56,003 bases of DNA from Bacteroidia bacterium (GTDB lineage Bacteria; Bacteroidota; Bacteroidia; Chitinophagales; Chitinophagaceae). The first letter of the stretch is position 1. Each line of letters begins with the position of its first letter. The notes under the pieces were generated by a model. It was not told the origin of the DNA, searched no databases, and saw only the letters and a list, made by a program, of their open reading frames with translations. A program made the position numbers and the translations under genes. Shown here one piece after another: positions 35,465 through 44,350 of this stretch. The stretch lies in NCBI GenBank assembly GCA_030426665.1, contig JAUHYD010000023.1, positions 1-56,003 on the forward strand. The letters are read 5' to 3'.

Positions 35465-35686
35465 ATGAAGCCGCTTCTACTTTTCTGTTTGTTTTTTCAA
35501 CAACTTTCCACAACCGTTAAAAATCAGGTTTTGGAGATTACAAAAACTAGTGAATTGGGCCCGCCGCCCGGCTCTATCCACTTGGGGATATACTTTTCTG
35601 CGCCAACATCTCGGGCTATATCTACAGTGTTTCAGGAAATGCCATTTAAATGTACCAATAGTCCCTACACAACCAACTGGGTATGA
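35465..35686 (+). CDS. Possible small secreted protein
   Basis: 73 codons starting MKPLLLFCLFFQQLSTT, which resembles a signal peptide. The stop is four bases before the start of the next gene (35691), and a TAACTTTA box lies at 35440-35447. The rest of the sequence is not similar to anything I know and could be accidental or a truncated gene. Confidence 0.3.
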   Translation: MKPLLLFCLFFQQLSTTVKNQVLEITKTSELGPPPGSIHLGIYFSAPTSRAISTVFQEMPFKCTNSPYTTNWV

Positions 35687-35690
35687 CAAT

Positions 35691-36992
35691 ATGAATACAA
35701 GATTTCTTATAGTAGTCGCTTTTTTCTTCCTTTCCTTAAGACCTTCCGTTTGCCACAGTCAGGTTCTTGTCAGATGCATCCTAATAAACAAAAGTGATAG
35801 CACGCTCATCCGCAACGCACTGGTTGATATTGTCGAAGTCAATAAGCAAATTGTTACCAATCAGAACGGAGAATTTGTATTTACATCGCCATCCGGCACA
35901 AAGAGAGTGACGTTTGCAATCACTGCGATAGGTGTAAAGGATAAAATATCATATGAGTTAACGTTCGAGAAAATAGAGAGAGTTTACGTCAACGTTAAAG
36001 CTACTAATCTTGATGATGTTACTATTAAATATTTATCTCCTCGCGATATCGTAGAAAAAGCCGTCAAGTTGATTTCAGAAAATAATGTCAATAAGAGCTA
36101 TTTTGGTTTTGCGCACTATCGGCAATACCAGAAACAAAATGCGCACTTTCAGAATTTATTTGAGGCCAACCCCATTGTCATGTTTCAGGTTACTGACGAA
36201 ATGAAGTACCTCTCAGCGCACGAAGCCTTTGCTGCGCGAAGTAACAGGCAAAGCCAATTCAGAAGTAACAAGGTATCCGATGGCAAGATACATATCGGAG
36301 CGCTTTTGAAAGAGAATCCCATTTATCATCTGGACGGAAGCTCGCTTTTCCCGTCAAAGCTTAGTACTTACTTTTTCGAATTCGACACGACTTGTGGAGA
36401 TGAAGAATATTGCATAAACTACAGAAGTAATTATTCGAGCGAAACGCATGGTTGGGAGAATTATCATTTACTTGACTATCATGGTGAAAGCTATGAAGTT
36501 GGTAAGGTCGTTATTGATAAATCGACTCTGGCATTTAAGCAAATAAACAGGCATTCATTCCGATACCCTGATTACCATTACCCGAACAACAACAATTGTT
36601 TACATCCCGACCTTAAATTTTATGCTGAATTTGTTGATGCGATTTTACATATCACCTTCAGAAAATCGGAGCAAGGCTGGTATTTGAAGGATATTGACCA
36701 CATGTATACAATGGAATACTATGATATGTTTTCTCAAAAGAAGACTTATGAGATATGTGATATTTTCGAACTCACGTTTGATTCCATATCCAGAAATGTC
36801 GATCAAATGTATGTTCAAAAGTTCTTTCCGGAATTGATGAATGGAGGCACTTACAATCGCGCAGCGGAAGAGGCATTGAACTTTCCATTTTATTTCTTTC
36901 CCAAGAAAGTCGTATGGGACGACTTGAACCAGGATGGCCCTGTCGAAGACCAATTTTTGAATGTGTCTTCCTTCGAAAAAGAAGCCAAATAA
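35691..36992 (+). CDS. Secreted protein with N-terminal carboxypeptidase-regulatory-like domain
   Basis: About 433 residues from the ATG at 35691, where the signal peptide MNTRFLIVVAFFFLSLRPSV begins; the frame is open upstream but that part is not protein-like. The first domain (about 25-105) has the pattern of carboxypeptidase-D-regulatory-like modules: LIRNALVDIVEVNKQIVTNQNGEFVF and ITAIGVKDKISYEL, ending DDVTIKYLSPRDIVEKAVKLI. The rest (about 120-433) matches the general form of Bacteroidota periplasmic proteins that carry this module without a TonB barrel (YKVGKVVIDKST-like strands, FAEFVDAILHITF). Function unknown. It is bracketed by the 76-bp repeats. Confidence 0.7.
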   Translation: MNTRFLIVVAFFFLSLRPSVCHSQVLVRCILINKSDSTLIRNALVDIVEVNKQIVTNQNGEFVFTSPSGTKRVTFAITAIGVKDKISYELTFEKIERVYVNVKATNLDDVTIKYLSPRDIVEKAVKLISENNVNKSYFGFAHYRQYQKQNAHFQNLFEANPIVMFQVTDEMKYLSAHEAFAARSNRQSQFRSNKVSDGKIHIGALLKENPIYHLDGSSLFPSKLSTYFFEFDTTCGDEEYCINYRSNYSSETHGWENYHLLDYHGESYEVGKVVIDKSTLAFKQINRHSFRYPDYHYPNNNNCLHPDLKFYAEFVDAILHITFRKSEQGWYLKDIDHMYTMEYYDMFSQKKTYEICDIFELTFDSISRNVDQMYVQKFFPELMNGGTYNRAAEEALNFPFYFFPKKVVWDDLNQDGPVEDQFLNVSSFEKEAK

Positions 36993-37016
36993 AGGAATCG
37001 GGACAAAGGGCACATT

Positions 37017-37092
37017 ATTATTCGTGCGTTTCAATTGCACACCCATTGCATCCTAACTGAAGATGTCGGGACAGGCTGAAACATTCAAGGGC
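37017..37092. repeat. 76-bp direct repeat, copy 2
   Basis: Second copy of 35249-35324. Both copies contain the start of an open frame reading MSGQAETFKG; after it the two sequences differ, so the frame is probably not a gene start. Confidence 0.85.
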
Positions 37093-37125
37093 GAGAATAA
37101 ACAACACAACAAACGACTTCATAAT

Positions 37126-37536
37126 ATGATTAAATCAATAAAAAAATTCCAATTCGTATTATTATGTTTAAGCTTGCATGGTTGCATGTTAGGCGAGTAT
37201 ACAAAATCGCTTAATGACAGATACTATCTGGAAGCAAGGGATATTAATGAAAATATGGAGTTGTGCTATTTAGACGAAAATGGTTATGGGTTTACTATAA
37301 TATTTAGGACTATTTATGCTGTCGGACAAAATGAAAGTTTCATAATTGCAAAACAGCACCCCGATGGTTTAAGGACTAAAACAAACTATTATATTATTCC
37401 AATAAAAGAGAAAATATCAAATAAAGTTGAGGACAACATTTTGGGCCCTATGACGCAAAAAGAATTCATACAAAAAAAGCAAGAGATTGGCATTAGTAAT
37501 CTTGACTTTGATTTAATATATGAGCAGTTAAAATAA
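37126..37536 (+). CDS. Hypothetical lipoprotein (DUF3997-like)
   Basis: About 136 residues from the ATG at 37126, which gives MIKSIKKFQFVLLCLSLHG-C, a good lipoprotein signal; starting in the repeat at 37063 would bury it. The mature part is ELCYLDENGYGFTII, VGQNESFIIAKQHPDG, TNYYIIPIKEK and ILGPMTQKEFIQKKQEIGI, which resembles the DUF3997 type of small lipoproteins in overall pattern; I am not certain of the family. Very AT-rich. It follows a 76-bp repeat and may have moved with it. Confidence 0.65.
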   Translation: MIKSIKKFQFVLLCLSLHGCMLGEYTKSLNDRYYLEARDINENMELCYLDENGYGFTIIFRTIYAVGQNESFIIAKQHPDGLRTKTNYYIIPIKEKISNKVEDNILGPMTQKEFIQKKQEIGISNLDFDLIYEQLK

Positions 37537-37558
37537 GGTCTGTCATCAAAAAACTGCA

Positions 37559-37684
37559 TGGTATTACAAGCTTGTTTTTGAGAATAAGGATACTGCGAAG
37601 GTTACGGCAGATTTAAAATATGACGCTCACCACTTGCGCGAGTCTCAGCATAACCCTTGCATTGCCTGGGTCGTGACCAAGTAG
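37559..37684 (+). pseudogene. Remnant of a gene (C-terminal 42 codons)
   Basis: An open stretch without a start reads WYYKLVFENKDTAKV, then TADLKYDAHHLRESQHN and PCIAWVVTK, ending at TAG. Its codon use and residue composition look genuinely coding. The 5' part of the gene is absent, with the DUF3997-like gene ending 22 bases before. It is probably a truncated gene. Confidence 0.4.
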
Positions 37685-37927
37685 TCTAACGGGTTAGCAA
37701 CCGAAATTAAACCATAATTGCCGTAGGTTGCACCTACTACATAAACGATAGTCAGCCCCTCACTCACAAGCAGTAATTAAAGAAAAACGGTTTTGTACAT
37801 ATCCAAATACGTTGGTCAGAAACCGACTCCCAATTAACTAATTGACCAATTGTACAATTGACAAATTACCCTACCCCAAACATCCACACCGCTTGCAACT
37901 CACTACTTTATTGATTATCTTGTACTT
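37685..37927. other. Intergenic region before gpsA
   Basis: Contains a short inverted repeat GTAGGT/ACCTAC (37723-37737), the second copy of the hairpin repeat (37810-37828, compare 35346-35364) and an AT-rich palindromic stretch around CAATTGTACAATTG near 37850. No gene seen. Confidence 0.5.
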
Positions 37928-37930
37928 TTG
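37923..37930 (+). promoter_or_regulatory. -7 box (TACTTTTG) of gpsA
   Basis: Exact TAnnTTTG match. The transcript would begin near 37937, so the TTG at 37928 cannot be the start codon of that transcript. Confidence 0.55.
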
Positions 37931-37951
37931 CCCCACAACAGAACGAAGGAA

Positions 37952-38971
37952 TTGAGCGATTCATTAGGACAGATAGGCATAATAGGAAACGGCAGCTGGG
38001 GTACAGCCCTTGCCAAAATCCTTACAGATAACGGGCATAAAATACACTGGTGGGTGCGCAATACACAGGCCATTGACTACCTGAAAGCCCGCCACCACAA
38101 CCCCAATTATCTTACGTCCGTTACCTTTACGCCGGACACCATAATGCCTACGAACGATCTGGCTGCTATGGTAGCACTGTGCGGCACAATCATTGTAGCT
38201 GTTCCTTCGGCATATACGCAGGAGGTAATTAGCAAAATACCGGAAACAGTATGGCGACAGAAGAACATTGTATCTGCACTCAAAGGGGTACTCCCTGACT
38301 GCAACCTGCTGCTGAATGACTTTTTGAACGCTACCCTTAATTTTCCTACTAACCAATACGTTTCTATTACCGGGCCATGCCATGCCGAGGAAGTTGCTGA
38401 CGAGCGGCTCTCCTACCTTACATTTTCGGGGCTTAACGATGAATTGACGAAGAAGGTAGCTGCTGCGTTTGACAACTCCTACCTGAACACTACCTGCAAC
38501 CATGATATATGGGGTGCTCAATTCGCCGCTGTTCTAAAAAATATTTATGCGATCGGGGCCGGTATCGCCCGCTCGCTCGACTATGGCGATAACTTCCTGA
38601 GTGTGTATATAACCAACTGCTATCGGGAGATGTACCACTTCTTACAGCTGCACTTTGAGAAAGTACATCCGTCTGACGAGCAGCCTGACTTCCATACCAG
38701 TGCATACCTGGGCGACCTGCTGGTTACCTGTTACTCGCTGCATAGCAGAAACCGCACGTTCGGGGCTATGATAGGCAAAGGATACTCTGTAACGGCTGCG
38801 ACCCTGGAAATGAATATGGTTGCCGAGGGCTATTATGCAGCACGCGGCATGCAAAGCGTGTCGGGGAACTTCGATATAAAAATTCCGCTGGCGACTATCA
38901 TCTACAATATATTGTGGACAGACCTCACCCCTGCCGAAGGCTTCCTGCAGATTGAAAAGATGATGATATAA
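37952..38971 (+). CDS. gpsA: Glycerol-3-phosphate dehydrogenase [NAD(P)+]
   Basis: About 339 residues from the TTG at 37952; no in-frame ATG precedes the first conserved strand, and the TTG at 37928 falls inside the -7 box. The dinucleotide motif is IGIIGNGSWGTALAKIL, followed by VAVPSAYTQEV, the conserved VSALKG...TGPCHAEEVA region, the catalytic Lys segment QFAAVLKNIYAIGAGIA, and SRNRTFG near the phosphate site. It reduces dihydroxyacetone phosphate to sn-glycerol 3-phosphate for phospholipid synthesis in the cytoplasm. Start choice is uncertain by a few residues. Confidence 0.93.
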   Translation: MSDSLGQIGIIGNGSWGTALAKILTDNGHKIHWWVRNTQAIDYLKARHHNPNYLTSVTFTPDTIMPTNDLAAMVALCGTIIVAVPSAYTQEVISKIPETVWRQKNIVSALKGVLPDCNLLLNDFLNATLNFPTNQYVSITGPCHAEEVADERLSYLTFSGLNDELTKKVAAAFDNSYLNTTCNHDIWGAQFAAVLKNIYAIGAGIARSLDYGDNFLSVYITNCYREMYHFLQLHFEKVHPSDEQPDFHTSAYLGDLLVTCYSLHSRNRTFGAMIGKGYSVTAATLEMNMVAEGYYAARGMQSVSGNFDIKIPLATIIYNILWTDLTPAEGFLQIEKMMI

Positions 38972-38973
38972 AA

Positions 38974-38999
38974 ACAAAAAGCCCTCTTTCGAAGGCTTC
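38974..38999. terminator. Shared terminator of gpsA and osmC-like gene
   Basis: AAGCCCTC pairs with GAAGGCTT (one mismatch) around TTTC. The A-rich left flank gives a T run on the minus strand, so it best serves the osmC-like gene, which ends at 39028. Confidence 0.6.
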
Positions 39000-39027
39000 T
39001 GTTTATTCATTATATTTTATCTGACAA

Positions 39028-39438
39028 TCAGGCAAGTGTTGCGCTCAATGTAATATTGCAATTCAACAGCTTGGATATAGGACAGTTTGCTTTTGCATCT
39101 TCAGCACACTCCTGAAATTTTTCAGCGGTAATTCCCGGTACTGATGCGGTAACTTTCAAATCGCTTGTGGTTACAGCGCCGCTATCCAATGTTATGTCGC
39201 AGGAAGTATCAATTTTGTCGGGAGTAAACCCTGCCGCTCCCAAAACAAAAGACAGCTTCATAGAGAAACAACCTGCGTGTGCAGCTGCTATCAATTCCTC
39301 GGGGTTAGTACCTACTCCTTCCTCAAAACGACTTTTGTATGAGTATTGTGCATTGCTCAATGTTGTACTCTGAGTAGACATAGTACCATTACCTTCTTTT
39401 CCTGAACCGTTCCATACGGCTGTTGCATTACGTTTCAT
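39028..39438 (-). CDS. OsmC-family peroxiredoxin
   Basis: 136 residues, the standard OsmC length. The two active Cys are in NPEELIAAAHAGCFSMKLS and AKANCPISKLL. Related enzymes (OsmC/Ohr) reduce organic hydroperoxides with a Cys pair in the cytoplasm; the start KRNATAVWNGSGKEGNG and the ALSNAQYSY-type region fit the OsmC rather than Ohr branch. A TATATTTG box at 39465-39472 lies about 27 bases before the ATG. Confidence 0.92.
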   Translation of the reverse strand: MKRNATAVWNGSGKEGNGTMSTQSTTLSNAQYSYKSRFEEGVGTNPEELIAAAHAGCFSMKLSFVLGAAGFTPDKIDTSCDITLDSGAVTTSDLKVTASVPGITAEKFQECAEDAKANCPISKLLNCNITLSATLA

Positions 39439-39464
39439 GTAGCTAATTTTAGTTGGTTTGTTTA

Positions 39465-39472
39465 CAAATATA
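39465..39472 (-). promoter_or_regulatory. -7 box (TATATTTG) of the osmC-like gene
   Basis: Exact TAnnTTTG match on the minus strand, 26 bases before the start codon. No TTG at the -33 distance. Confidence 0.5.
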
Positions 39473-39547
39473 ACAACTGACTATCGGTTATCAGATTGAT
39501 TTTGACAATAGTAACATGTACTTGTTATATACCCTTAACAATCGCCG

Positions 39548-40294
39548 CTACAGTACTGACATCCATATATACCGGGCGCCCCATTTTCCCCAATCGTCGA
39601 GCGCCCCCTGTATGGTTTCGTACATCTCTCCGGCGGTAACTTTGTTACCCTTGACCTTCATTTTGAAGTCGTCTTCCGATGGTGCTGTGGTTTCTATCTT
39701 GGTAGCTACCCAGGTAGTGTGCAACCGCGGTATCGCAATCTCTAACACCATGCCCGGCAAGTTGCCGAACATCTCCGGGCCGCTGCTGGCAAGAATGTCT
39801 TCTGTGTAAAATGCCACCACATATACCGAGTCGCAAATAATACCTACTGCCTTCCGGCACTTATAATTGGCAATTGTTCTGATTTCATTTTTCAGCGTCC
39901 ATTCCATTTTCCGCATGGTATCTTCCACCACAAACTTTTCTTCGAATACATGCTTAAACGCCTTCACTCGCTTCGTACGCAAGTCTGTATACACTATATT
40001 ATCAGATGCCGGAGTGCTGCCGAAAGTAGCTTTCTTTACCTGCTCCACTTCTCTGCCGGGCTTGTATATACTTCTGTTTCGGTCAAAGGTCAGGTCAAAA
40101 TAAGCATAGTCAAACTTTGGTATCTCAGACTTTATCCTGTTGTACCAGGAGTTATTATCAGCGCTCATGTCCTTCATTTGTGCATGCGTATGGATTTTTC
40201 GCTCATACTCAATCTTTCCGCTCATAATATACTGTGCACTTACGAATCCGGTGCAACAGCTAAGAACTAATAATACAGTTAATACCTTTTTCAT
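39548..40294 (-). CDS. GLPGLI family protein
   Basis: 248 residues. Signal peptide (about 1-20, GFVSA-Q). The mature part has YIMSGKIEYERKI, the strand/loop core YKCRKAVGIICDSVYVVAFYTEDI and the diagnostic GNLPGMVLEIAIPR, the local form of the GLPGLI motif (TIGR01200/PF09697). The function of the family is unknown. It directly follows a carboxypeptidase-regulatory/outer-membrane barrel gene (19-base gap), an arrangement common in Bacteroidota, so the two probably act together in the periplasm and outer membrane. Confidence 0.93.
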   Translation of the reverse strand: MKKVLTVLLVLSCCTGFVSAQYIMSGKIEYERKIHTHAQMKDMSADNNSWYNRIKSEIPKFDYAYFDLTFDRNRSIYKPGREVEQVKKATFGSTPASDNIVYTDLRTKRVKAFKHVFEEKFVVEDTMRKMEWTLKNEIRTIANYKCRKAVGIICDSVYVVAFYTEDILASSGPEMFGNLPGMVLEIAIPRLHTTWVATKIETTAPSEDDFKMKVKGNKVTAGEMYETIQGALDDWGKWGARYIWMSVL

Positions 40295-40313
40295 AAGTAC
40301 AGGTTTTGGCGGT

Positions 40314-43112
40314 TTACTCCTCAGCAGAATTAGCGGCAGCCGGTGAATGTTTGAAATTCCAAATCAGGCTCAGCATACCATACCTTCTAATAGTTGTATA
40401 GTTGTTCTGAGTAATTGTGTTGCCCTGGGCCGTTCTTGAATACCCAAGATTTTGATTCAGAATGTCAAAAACATGCATCTTCAACTCCAGCGTTTTCGAC
40501 TTCAGAAACTTCTTCGATATATAGGCATTCCAAATTGCGATGCTGTTATTCTGCGTAAACACTTCGGTCTTCTGCCGGCGCATTATATTGATACTGCTTC
40601 CTATCTCAAAACCTTCAACAATCATGTACCCCGCAGAAAATTCATTGTTCAATACCCAATAATTGAGCTGCGCTGTATTGATTGTAGAACGGTTGTCATT
40701 ATACGTAACTCCCGGATTCCAACTGACTTCATATTTATCCTCTTTTTCATAACTGATTGTTGGACTAAATGAGTAAGAATTATTAATGCTGGTATTTTTA
40801 ACACCATTGACAATACTATTCACCCTACCGGCATTGGCATTCATCGACAACCAAAAGTGTAATTCCGGTTTCTTTATCTTGAAGCTGTACCCACTCCAGA
40901 AGTTACCATTATAGTTACCGTCTACGTTGATGTATTGGGTCCGATAAACAGCACCCACGACCTCCTGAGCCGTGCTGATAGCATTAGACACCGTAGAAAA
41001 CGACAGCCCGGAATACAGGTACTGTTCCTTAAGTGTTTTGTAACTATTGAACCCTAAATTAAACCTGTTAGTAAACTCCTGTTTCAGATTAGGATTACCA
41101 ACAACAATGTTCAGTGGGTCTGTATTCTGTTGCAATGGTTGAATCTGGTTTATGTTGGGTTGCCGTGTGCTACCGTTGTAGGAAAAGTTGAAACTCTTCT
41201 GCCGGGAAACTTTGTAGTTAAAGCTGGCTTTCGGAAAAAGATTAATGTAGTTATACTCCACGGTACTGTCCCCACGCAACAAATCTGTCTGTGTAAACGC
41301 AGAATTAGAGATATTACTACCAAAAGAAAAGCGCACTTTTTTAAATACAAAATTCAAACCAAGGCCACCCTGATTGATAAGAATATTGTAACGGTAGTTG
41401 CTGCTGAAACTATCTTGTAACTCGGTATAGTCTCCGCCGCCCGGTGACTGATTAAAGGAGGAGTTGAGCGAAGTGCTGTTGTTAATAGTCAACTGATAGT
41501 TCCCCATAAGAAATGCCACTTTAGATAGCGGCTCAGTGTAAACAGCCTTACCCTTCAAGGCTATGGAGTTGGAAGCAGTAATTTTCTTCTGGTCAATAAC
41601 CGATGGGTTTGCTGAGCCGGCAATACCGGTAGTCGCGTTGAGGTGTCCATCGCTGGAGGCGTCGGTATAATATTCGCTGAAATCTATTGACAACGTCCTC
41701 CCCTTTTTATCAAATTTCTTTCGGAATAACATCGTCATATTCAGTCTTTGCTCATCTGCAGCCGACGTAGTTGTTCGGTCATTAAGCGTCTTCTGCTCGT
41801 CATTTCCTTCTACTCTGTTATATGCTTCAGTATGATAAATGGAACTACTTGTTGAATGCTTCAATCCACCATCTACAGATAATTTCAGGCTGGAGTTTCC
41901 CGTGCTATCAAATCGCCATTCATATATTCCGTTTAGGGAATGTCGATCGATGGAATTAAACTGGTCCTTTGTTTCTGTATTTATGCGTGTTGTATCGTCA
42001 GCAAGCGCATAGATTTTACTATTCCCTCCGGTACCGGCAACCTGTTGGAGTGCATATCTGTAACTCCCCGATAAATGCTGCCTTTCTTCGTTCCACTTGT
42101 TGGCAAAGTGTGTCCCCCCGGTCCAAACCCTGGGCAAACCATCGCCGCGATACGTACCATTCCATCCGGCAAAGTCATCTCCTCCCGAAATATACGTTGT
42201 AACCGAACCGTCGTCATCAACTTCAGTCATACCAGGTCCACTACCAAACTTCTGATTATCTCCCCAACCCAGTCCTACTTTATCAGTGTTTGAAATAATA
42301 CCAAATGCTGCAAACTGACGCTTTCCCTTAAACGCATTTACCATCCCCTGGTTCTGATAGTAGCCGTCAGAGCCTCCACCAGCCTCTAACTTACCAAAGA
42401 AGCCTTTCTTCATATTTTCTTTCAGCTTCAGATTAATCGTTCGGGTCTTTTCACCATCATCAATACCTGTAAACTCTGCCTGGTCACTCTTCTTGTCGTA
42501 CACCTGCACCCGCTCTACTGCCCCTGCCTGTATGCCCTGAGTAACCACCTTCGGGTCGTCGGAGAAAAACTCCTCTCCATCTACCAACACCTTCTCCACC
42601 GTCTGGCCCTGTGCCGTTATCTTACCATTTTTATCTACTCGTATGCCGGGAAGCTTCTTTAGCAAATCTTCCACACTGGCTCCACCCTTCACGTTGAAGC
42701 TGTCTGCCATATACTCTGTAGTATCTCCTTTTATCTTGATCTTGGCCACCTGTGCCGTAAACACAAACTCCTCCAGTAGGTGTTCTTCTGACAGCATAGC
42801 AATCTCCCCCATATCCAGTACGCTATCCTTAACATCTATAAGCTCTGCATATTCTGCATAACCGGGATGAGAAATCTGCAAGACATACTTACCCTTCTTA
42901 TTTACTGATAAAGAGAAATTACCATTATCGTCTACCCGGGTAAAGGCCTCAATAACACTATCGCCGGCGCGTATCATTACTACCGACGACAAGTACAAAG
43001 GTGTGCTGATAAGGGTATCTGTCACCGCACCCTTTATTCTGAATTGACTTTGTGCATCGACACTTTGCGCAAAACACAATAGCAATAAAATAGGGAACCA
43101 GGCATGTTTCAT
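40314..43112 (-). CDS. TonB-dependent-receptor-like outer-membrane barrel with carboxypeptidase-regulatory domain
   Basis: 932 residues. Signal peptide (about 1-20, SVDA-Q). Residues 22-110 form a carboxypeptidase-D-like regulatory domain (FRIKGAVTDTLISTPLYLSSV, VDDNGNFSLSVNKKGKYVLQI). A plug-like segment follows (about 150-240, GASVEDLLKKLPGIRVDKNG, VEKVLVDGEEFFSDDPKV, AVERVQVYDKKSDQAEF). The remaining 680 residues are aromatic-rich strands of an outer-membrane beta-barrel (OMP_b-brl_3 type) ending SLIWNFKHSP. Many such proteins transport or sense unknown ligands. It is transcribed upstream of the GLPGLI gene. Confidence 0.9.
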   Translation of the reverse strand: MKHAWFPILLLLCFAQSVDAQSQFRIKGAVTDTLISTPLYLSSVVMIRAGDSVIEAFTRVDDNGNFSLSVNKKGKYVLQISHPGYAEYAELIDVKDSVLDMGEIAMLSEEHLLEEFVFTAQVAKIKIKGDTTEYMADSFNVKGGASVEDLLKKLPGIRVDKNGKITAQGQTVEKVLVDGEEFFSDDPKVVTQGIQAGAVERVQVYDKKSDQAEFTGIDDGEKTRTINLKLKENMKKGFFGKLEAGGGSDGYYQNQGMVNAFKGKRQFAAFGIISNTDKVGLGWGDNQKFGSGPGMTEVDDDGSVTTYISGGDDFAGWNGTYRGDGLPRVWTGGTHFANKWNEERQHLSGSYRYALQQVAGTGGNSKIYALADDTTRINTETKDQFNSIDRHSLNGIYEWRFDSTGNSSLKLSVDGGLKHSTSSSIYHTEAYNRVEGNDEQKTLNDRTTTSAADEQRLNMTMLFRKKFDKKGRTLSIDFSEYYTDASSDGHLNATTGIAGSANPSVIDQKKITASNSIALKGKAVYTEPLSKVAFLMGNYQLTINNSTSLNSSFNQSPGGGDYTELQDSFSSNYRYNILINQGGLGLNFVFKKVRFSFGSNISNSAFTQTDLLRGDSTVEYNYINLFPKASFNYKVSRQKSFNFSYNGSTRQPNINQIQPLQQNTDPLNIVVGNPNLKQEFTNRFNLGFNSYKTLKEQYLYSGLSFSTVSNAISTAQEVVGAVYRTQYINVDGNYNGNFWSGYSFKIKKPELHFWLSMNANAGRVNSIVNGVKNTSINNSYSFSPTISYEKEDKYEVSWNPGVTYNDNRSTINTAQLNYWVLNNEFSAGYMIVEGFEIGSSINIMRRQKTEVFTQNNSIAIWNAYISKKFLKSKTLELKMHVFDILNQNLGYSRTAQGNTITQNNYTTIRRYGMLSLIWNFKHSPAAANSAEE

Positions 43113-43262
43113 AGGCGTTTAATTCAGATGCATCGCACATCTACGACCCTAAAACAACAAAAAAAGAATTAATTATTTCAAGTAAGCGGCTGTGATAATT
43201 GGCAAAACAGTCTACAATTAACATTACTTTATCAAGTGTAGCGCAAAGAGGGAAAGCAATTA

Positions 43263-43907
43263 CTATTTTGAAGAAAGTGCGTAAAACCGGTCGTGTAGTG
43301 CTAATACCTGCGGCAGGATGGCCTGTGTATCATCGTTGGTGATTACATGGTCACACCGGCTCATTTTTTCGTCCTCGTCCATCTGTTGCCCCACAATGCT
43401 GAGTACCTTCTCTCGGCTGAGATTGCCACGCTTCATGGCTCTGGCTACCCGCACCTCCAATGGAGCAAATACCCCGACCATGATGTCCATGTTTTTATAA
43501 CTACCGCTTTCGAAAAAGATAGCAGCTTCCTTGACTAGATAAGGCGCATTTTGTTGCTGTATCCATTTGTTTCCATACGCCACCGTGGCAGGATGCACGA
43601 TTGCGTTTAGCTGATTCAGTTTTTCGGGGTGGCTATAGACAACAGTCGAAATATGATTCCGGTTGAGCTTGCCGTTAACATAACTGTCACCTCCTATCAA
43701 TTCCACTATCGACTGCCGGAGCGCACCATCATTTTCCATCAGATATTTGGCGGCATCATCTGCATTAAACACAGGTATGCCGAGTGTTGCAAACACCCGG
43801 CATACGATTGATTTACCAGAACCGATACCACCTGTGACCCCGACCGCAATCTTCCTTCGAAAGACGGCATTACCCGGAGCCTCGTTATTGCTTGATGACA
43901 AAGGCAT
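43263..43907 (-). CDS. coaE: Dephospho-CoA kinase
   Basis: 214 residues. P-loop GVTGGIGSGKSIVCRVF near residues 23-38, NADDAAKYLM and the lid/core HPATVAYGNKWI. It phosphorylates the ribose 3' hydroxyl of dephospho-CoA, the last step of CoA synthesis. It is the last gene of the run nusB, DUF1573, yajC, coaE, an order often seen in Bacteroidota. Confidence 0.94.
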   Translation of the reverse strand: MPLSSSNNEAPGNAVFRRKIAVGVTGGIGSGKSIVCRVFATLGIPVFNADDAAKYLMENDGALRQSIVELIGGDSYVNGKLNRNHISTVVYSHPEKLNQLNAIVHPATVAYGNKWIQQQNAPYLVKEAAIFFESGSYKNMDIMVGVFAPLEVRVARAMKRGNLSREKVLSIVGQQMDEDEKMSRCDHVITNDDTQAILPQVLALHDRFYALSSK

Positions 43908-43955
43908 AAGCTCTTGATTTATTGTTCTCCGACTGCACCGGCGAACGGCAAAATA

Positions 43956-44312
43956 CTACTTGGCAACTACTGCTGCAGAAGCTTCTGTCTTCTTGCGAGC
44001 TGCGGCCGTTAATTCCATCGATACTGCAGAACGCTCAATGGTCATAAAAGAACCACGACTAACTTCTATTTGTAGCGTTCCGTCCTCATTTACACGATTG
44101 ATACGTGCATGAATGCCGGCTGTTGTCACTATCTTCTCATCAACGGTGATACTGTCAGCAAATTTCTTTTGCTCCTTTGCTTTTTTCGCTTGTGGACGTA
44201 TCATAAAGAAATACATCACCACAAACATACCAACCATCAAAAAGATTGACATCATTCCACCACCTGCAGGTGCTGCCGCTTGCAAAAACAATGTTCCTGT
44301 ACTTAATTGCAT
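43956..44312 (-). CDS. yajC: Preprotein translocase subunit YajC
   Basis: 118 residues. A single membrane segment MSIFLMVGMFVVMYFFMI is followed at once by RPQAKKAKEQKKFADS, the YajC hallmark, and a short cytosolic beta-domain with GIHARINRVNEDGTLQIEV. YajC associates with SecDF in the inner membrane. It is preceded by the DUF1573 gene (38-base gap) and followed by coaE. Confidence 0.94.
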   Translation of the reverse strand: MQLSTGTLFLQAAAPAGGGMMSIFLMVGMFVVMYFFMIRPQAKKAKEQKKFADSITVDEKIVTTAGIHARINRVNEDGTLQIEVSRGSFMTIERSAVSMELTAAARKKTEASAAVVAK

Positions 44313-44350
44313 TTTTACTGTTTATATAATTAAAAATAAATTTTCCACTA

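Noticed and set aside
35540..35580. ACTAGTGAATTGGGCCCG-like text that resembles cloning-vector polylinker
   Set aside because: The match is only partial (about 12 contiguous bases) and the surrounding sequence is ordinary genomic DNA. Probably chance.
37063..37125. Start of the DUF3997-like gene inside the 76-bp repeat
   Set aside because: The same initial frame (MSGQAETFKG) occurs in the other repeat copy where it ends after 28 codons, and the lipoprotein signal begins only at 37126.
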